Shown here piece after piece: positions 5,921-7,314 of a stretch of 7,314 nt of DNA (positions are counted from its first letter, which is position 1; the number at the start of each line of letters is the position of its first letter). Position numbers and translations under genes: made by a program. The stretch comes from Actinomycetota bacterium. Its GTDB lineage: Bacteria; Actinomycetota; Acidimicrobiia; Acidimicrobiales; Ilumatobacteraceae. The stretch is taken from assembly GCA_018882725.1 (NCBI GenBank), contig VERK01000112.1, forward strand, positions 1-7,314. Direction: 5' to 3'. The notes under the pieces were generated by a model. It was given only the letters and a program-made list of their open reading frames with translations, was not told where the DNA came from and made no database searches.

Positions 5921-6319
5921 GTGAAAGGTCAGTTCGTCAAGAAGTTCTTCGCCGAGTTCCGCGAGTTCATCAACAAGGGAAATCTCGTCGCCATCGCGAT
6001 CGGTTTCGTCATGGGTTCGGCGTTCACGGGCCTGGTCACGGCCCTGGTCGAGAACGTGATCATGCCCACGGTGGCGATTCCTTTCGGGAAGCCCAATTTC
6101 GACGACGTGCTCATCCTCACCATCAATGATGCCGAAATTCGTTTCGGCGCGTTCCTGACGGTGGCCGTGACGTTTCTCTCGATTGCGTTCGTCCTGTTCA
6201 CCATCTTGAAGATCTACAACCGAGCCACCGGGGACGTAGCCGTGGCTCCGCCGTCCGAAATCGGCCTGCTCACCGAGATCCGCGACGAACTGCGCGCACA
6301 GCGCCCCACCAACGGCTGA
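5921..6319 (+). CDS. mscL: Large-conductance mechanosensitive channel MscL (132 aa)
   Basis: MscL forms a homopentameric inner-membrane pore that opens under high membrane tension and releases solutes during osmotic downshock. Residues 5-19 form the amphipathic N-terminal helix (FREFINKGN context), TM1 spans about 21-47 with the conserved GxxxGxAF pattern (Gly28, Gly32, Ala34, Phe35) and IMP (47-49), a short periplasmic loop covers about 54-75, TM2 spans about 76-97, and the C-terminal bundle helix ends with LLTEIRDELRAQ (116-127), a family hallmark. Length is close to the usual 130-150 residues. The position equivalent to E. coli Asp18 in VVDLAVG appears to be Ala24, which is unusual. The same frame is open far upstream, but that part is antisense to another gene; the GTG at 5921 is where family similarity begins and has a -10 box at the right distance. 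The stop is two bases before the lipoprotein start, so they are probably one operon. Confidence 0.95.
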   Translation: MKGQFVKKFFAEFREFINKGNLVAIAIGFVMGSAFTGLVTALVENVIMPTVAIPFGKPNFDDVLILTINDAEIRFGAFLTVAVTFLSIAFVLFTILKIYNRATGDVAVAPPSEIGLLTEIRDELRAQRPTNG

Positions 6320-6321
6320 TC

Positions 6322-7206
6322 GTGCGGCGCCTTCTCCTCGTTGTGGTTGCGCTGGCGACGACCGCGTGCTCGTCCGGATCGTCGACGCCCGCGGTCACGT
6401 CGACAGTGCCGGCCACCATCGCTGGTGTGGGCTCGTTGCCACCCATCGGTCTGTATCTCGAAGCGCTTGGTGGGGCTCCGTCCACGTTCCCCGATGGTCA
6501 GCAGGTTCCAGTGCAGCAGTCGACCGTTGGCGAAGCGGCAACTGGTCCACGCGTGCTGATGATCGGTGACTCCATCTTGGCGATGGTGTCGCGTCGGTAT
6601 ACGAATGCGGCCTGTCAGTCGATCGTGCCACTCGGCTGGCAGATGTCGATCGAGGCCGAAATCGGTCGCGGCATCACGTTCGCGCCAACCGTTCTCGAAG
6701 CCAAGGACGCCGATCAGTGGGATGCGTTCGTGTTGTTCTTGGGCACCAACTATTGGGGTAATCGCCCCGAGTTCAAGCGTGTACTGGGGCAGGTGCTCGA
6801 CGAGATGTCGCCACGCCCGGTCGTGCTGTTCACCACCAGCGAGTTCCGGCCCAGTCAGCGTGACGTGAATTCGGTGATCGAGAACGAAGTTCTCACGCGG
6901 GAAAACGTCTGGTTCGTCGACTGGCGGGCCATCTCGAAGGCGCCGGGAGTTCTCGCCGGTGACGGCATTCACCCATCGGACGACGGCAACGACTTCTTGG
7001 TCGAGAAGATCTCGCAGGTTCTCGGACGCGCTCCCGGTGACGAGAAGGGCGCCTGTCTGGCCTCTGACTTCAAGGCTGATGAGGAAGCACCCGACGCCAT
7101 TCGCGACATCGTCGATGATGGGGCCGCGGGCGATGCGACCGACGACACCGGCGCCCCGAAGACGTCGTCCACCACACCACGAACCCCAGGAGATTCGACG
7201 CCGTAG
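6322..7206 (+). CDS. SGNH/GDSL-type hydrolase lipoprotein (294 aa)
   Basis: The N-terminus MRRLLLVVVALATTAC fits a lipoprotein signal: two Arg, a hydrophobic core and a lipobox ending in Ala15-Cys16, so the protein is probably exported and lipid-anchored outside the cytoplasmic membrane. A Ser/Thr/Pro/Ala-rich linker (17-37) follows. The SGNH catalytic set is complete: Ser84 in block I (GDS, 82-84), a block II glycine near 115-117, Asn143 in block III (GTN, 141-143), and Asp214/His217 in block V (DGIH). Such enzymes act as esterases, acyltransferases or lipases; some act on cell-wall or polysaccharide acyl groups, which is a possible but unproven role. Residues from about 250 form a low-complexity acidic then Thr/Pro-rich tail. 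The GTG start is two bases after the mscL stop without a Shine-Dalgarno, suggesting coupled translation. A long antisense open frame covers it and is not believed. Confidence 0.9.
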   Translation: MRRLLLVVVALATTACSSGSSTPAVTSTVPATIAGVGSLPPIGLYLEALGGAPSTFPDGQQVPVQQSTVGEAATGPRVLMIGDSILAMVSRRYTNAACQSIVPLGWQMSIEAEIGRGITFAPTVLEAKDADQWDAFVLFLGTNYWGNRPEFKRVLGQVLDEMSPRPVVLFTTSEFRPSQRDVNSVIENEVLTRENVWFVDWRAISKAPGVLAGDGIHPSDDGNDFLVEKISQVLGRAPGDEKGACLASDFKADEEAPDAIRDIVDDGAAGDATDDTGAPKTSSTTPRTPGDSTP

Positions 7207-7210
7207 CGAG

Positions 7211-7239
7211 TTGTCGCATCGTCGTCGATCCCACACACT
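7211..7239 (+). promoter_or_regulatory. Weak candidate promoter of the ABC protein gene
   Basis: TTGTCG (7211-7216) is followed after 17 bases by CACACT (7234-7239), with six bases to the GTG at 7246. The hexamer lacks the leading T of TANNNT, so the match is weak, but the spacing fits a leaderless promoter like those of the other genes. Confidence 0.25.
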
Positions 7240-7245
7240 GATTCC

Positions 7246-7314
7246 GTGCTCCAGGTCCAGTCTCTTCACGTCGAGATCGGTGGTCGTCTCGTCGTCGAGG
7301 ACGCCACGTTCACG
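7246..7314 (+). CDS. ABC-type ATP-binding protein, N-terminus only (cut by window edge)
   Basis: From a GTG at 7246 the frame runs open to the window end for 23 codons. The residues MLQVQSLHVEIGGRLVVEDA match the first two beta strands of an ABC ATPase domain, where a short motif such as L-x-V-x-x-GGR-x-L-x-x-D precedes the Walker A loop by about 15 residues. The GGRLVVEDATF wording resembles ABC-F proteins (soluble ribosome-associated ATPases) as well as ordinary ABC transporter subunits. Walker A is outside the window, so neither the family nor the subclass can be confirmed. It begins 39 bases after the lipoprotein stop on the same strand. Confidence 0.65.
   Translation, partial: MLQVQSLHVEIGGRLVVEDATFT

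Noticed and set aside
7204..7245. Terminator after the lipoprotein gene
   Set aside because: Only a four-base stem (GCGA/TCGC) is present, without a T-run.
6214..7269. Minus-strand open frame of 351 codons
   Set aside because: Antisense to the SGNH lipoprotein, which has a full catalytic set and lipobox; the antisense product shows no domain.

Overview
The window is a GC-rich, gene-dense stretch that reads as an ordinary chromosomal segment of a high-GC actinobacterium. The gene families, the frequent GTG/TTG starts and the many leaderless-type promoters suggest a member of the Acidimicrobiia, but that placement is an impression and there is no marker gene to confirm it. I see no tRNA, rRNA, CRISPR array, transposase, integrase, attachment site or long repeat, and no gene-free stretch longer than about 125 bases.

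Layout. Positions 1-996 (minus strand) hold a small two-helix membrane protein followed by an alpha/beta hydrolase that runs off the left edge. Positions 1120-2219 (plus) hold a short-chain dehydrogenase/reductase (SDR) and a DUF952-family protein whose TTG start overlaps the SDR stop codon. Positions 2226-3665 (minus) hold an amidase-signature hydrolase. Positions 3732-5003 (plus) hold an EntS-like major facilitator transporter. Positions 4993-5862 (minus) hold an uncharacterised protein with a C-terminal membrane region, overlapping the transporter tail to tail by 11 bases. Positions 5921-7206 (plus) hold a two-gene unit: the large-conductance mechanosensitive channel MscL and, two bases later, a secreted SGNH-hydrolase lipoprotein. 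From 7246 an ABC-type ATP-binding protein begins and leaves the window after 23 codons.

How the genes relate. The clearest functional unit is mscL plus the lipoprotein, both of the cell envelope. The SDR and DUF952 genes are probably translationally coupled. The hydrolase, SDR and amidase are generic catabolic or housekeeping enzymes with no evident shared pathway.

The most consistent non-coding signal is a TANNNT -10 hexamer placed 7-8 bases before the start codon of four genes (SDR, transporter, 289-residue protein, mscL), with a weaker version before the amidase. With the lack of Shine-Dalgarno sites this indicates leaderless mRNAs, with reinitiation for downstream genes. I found no convincing exotic or undescribed system. 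The most interesting protein-level oddity is an MscL in which the normally conserved first-helix aspartate appears to be alanine.
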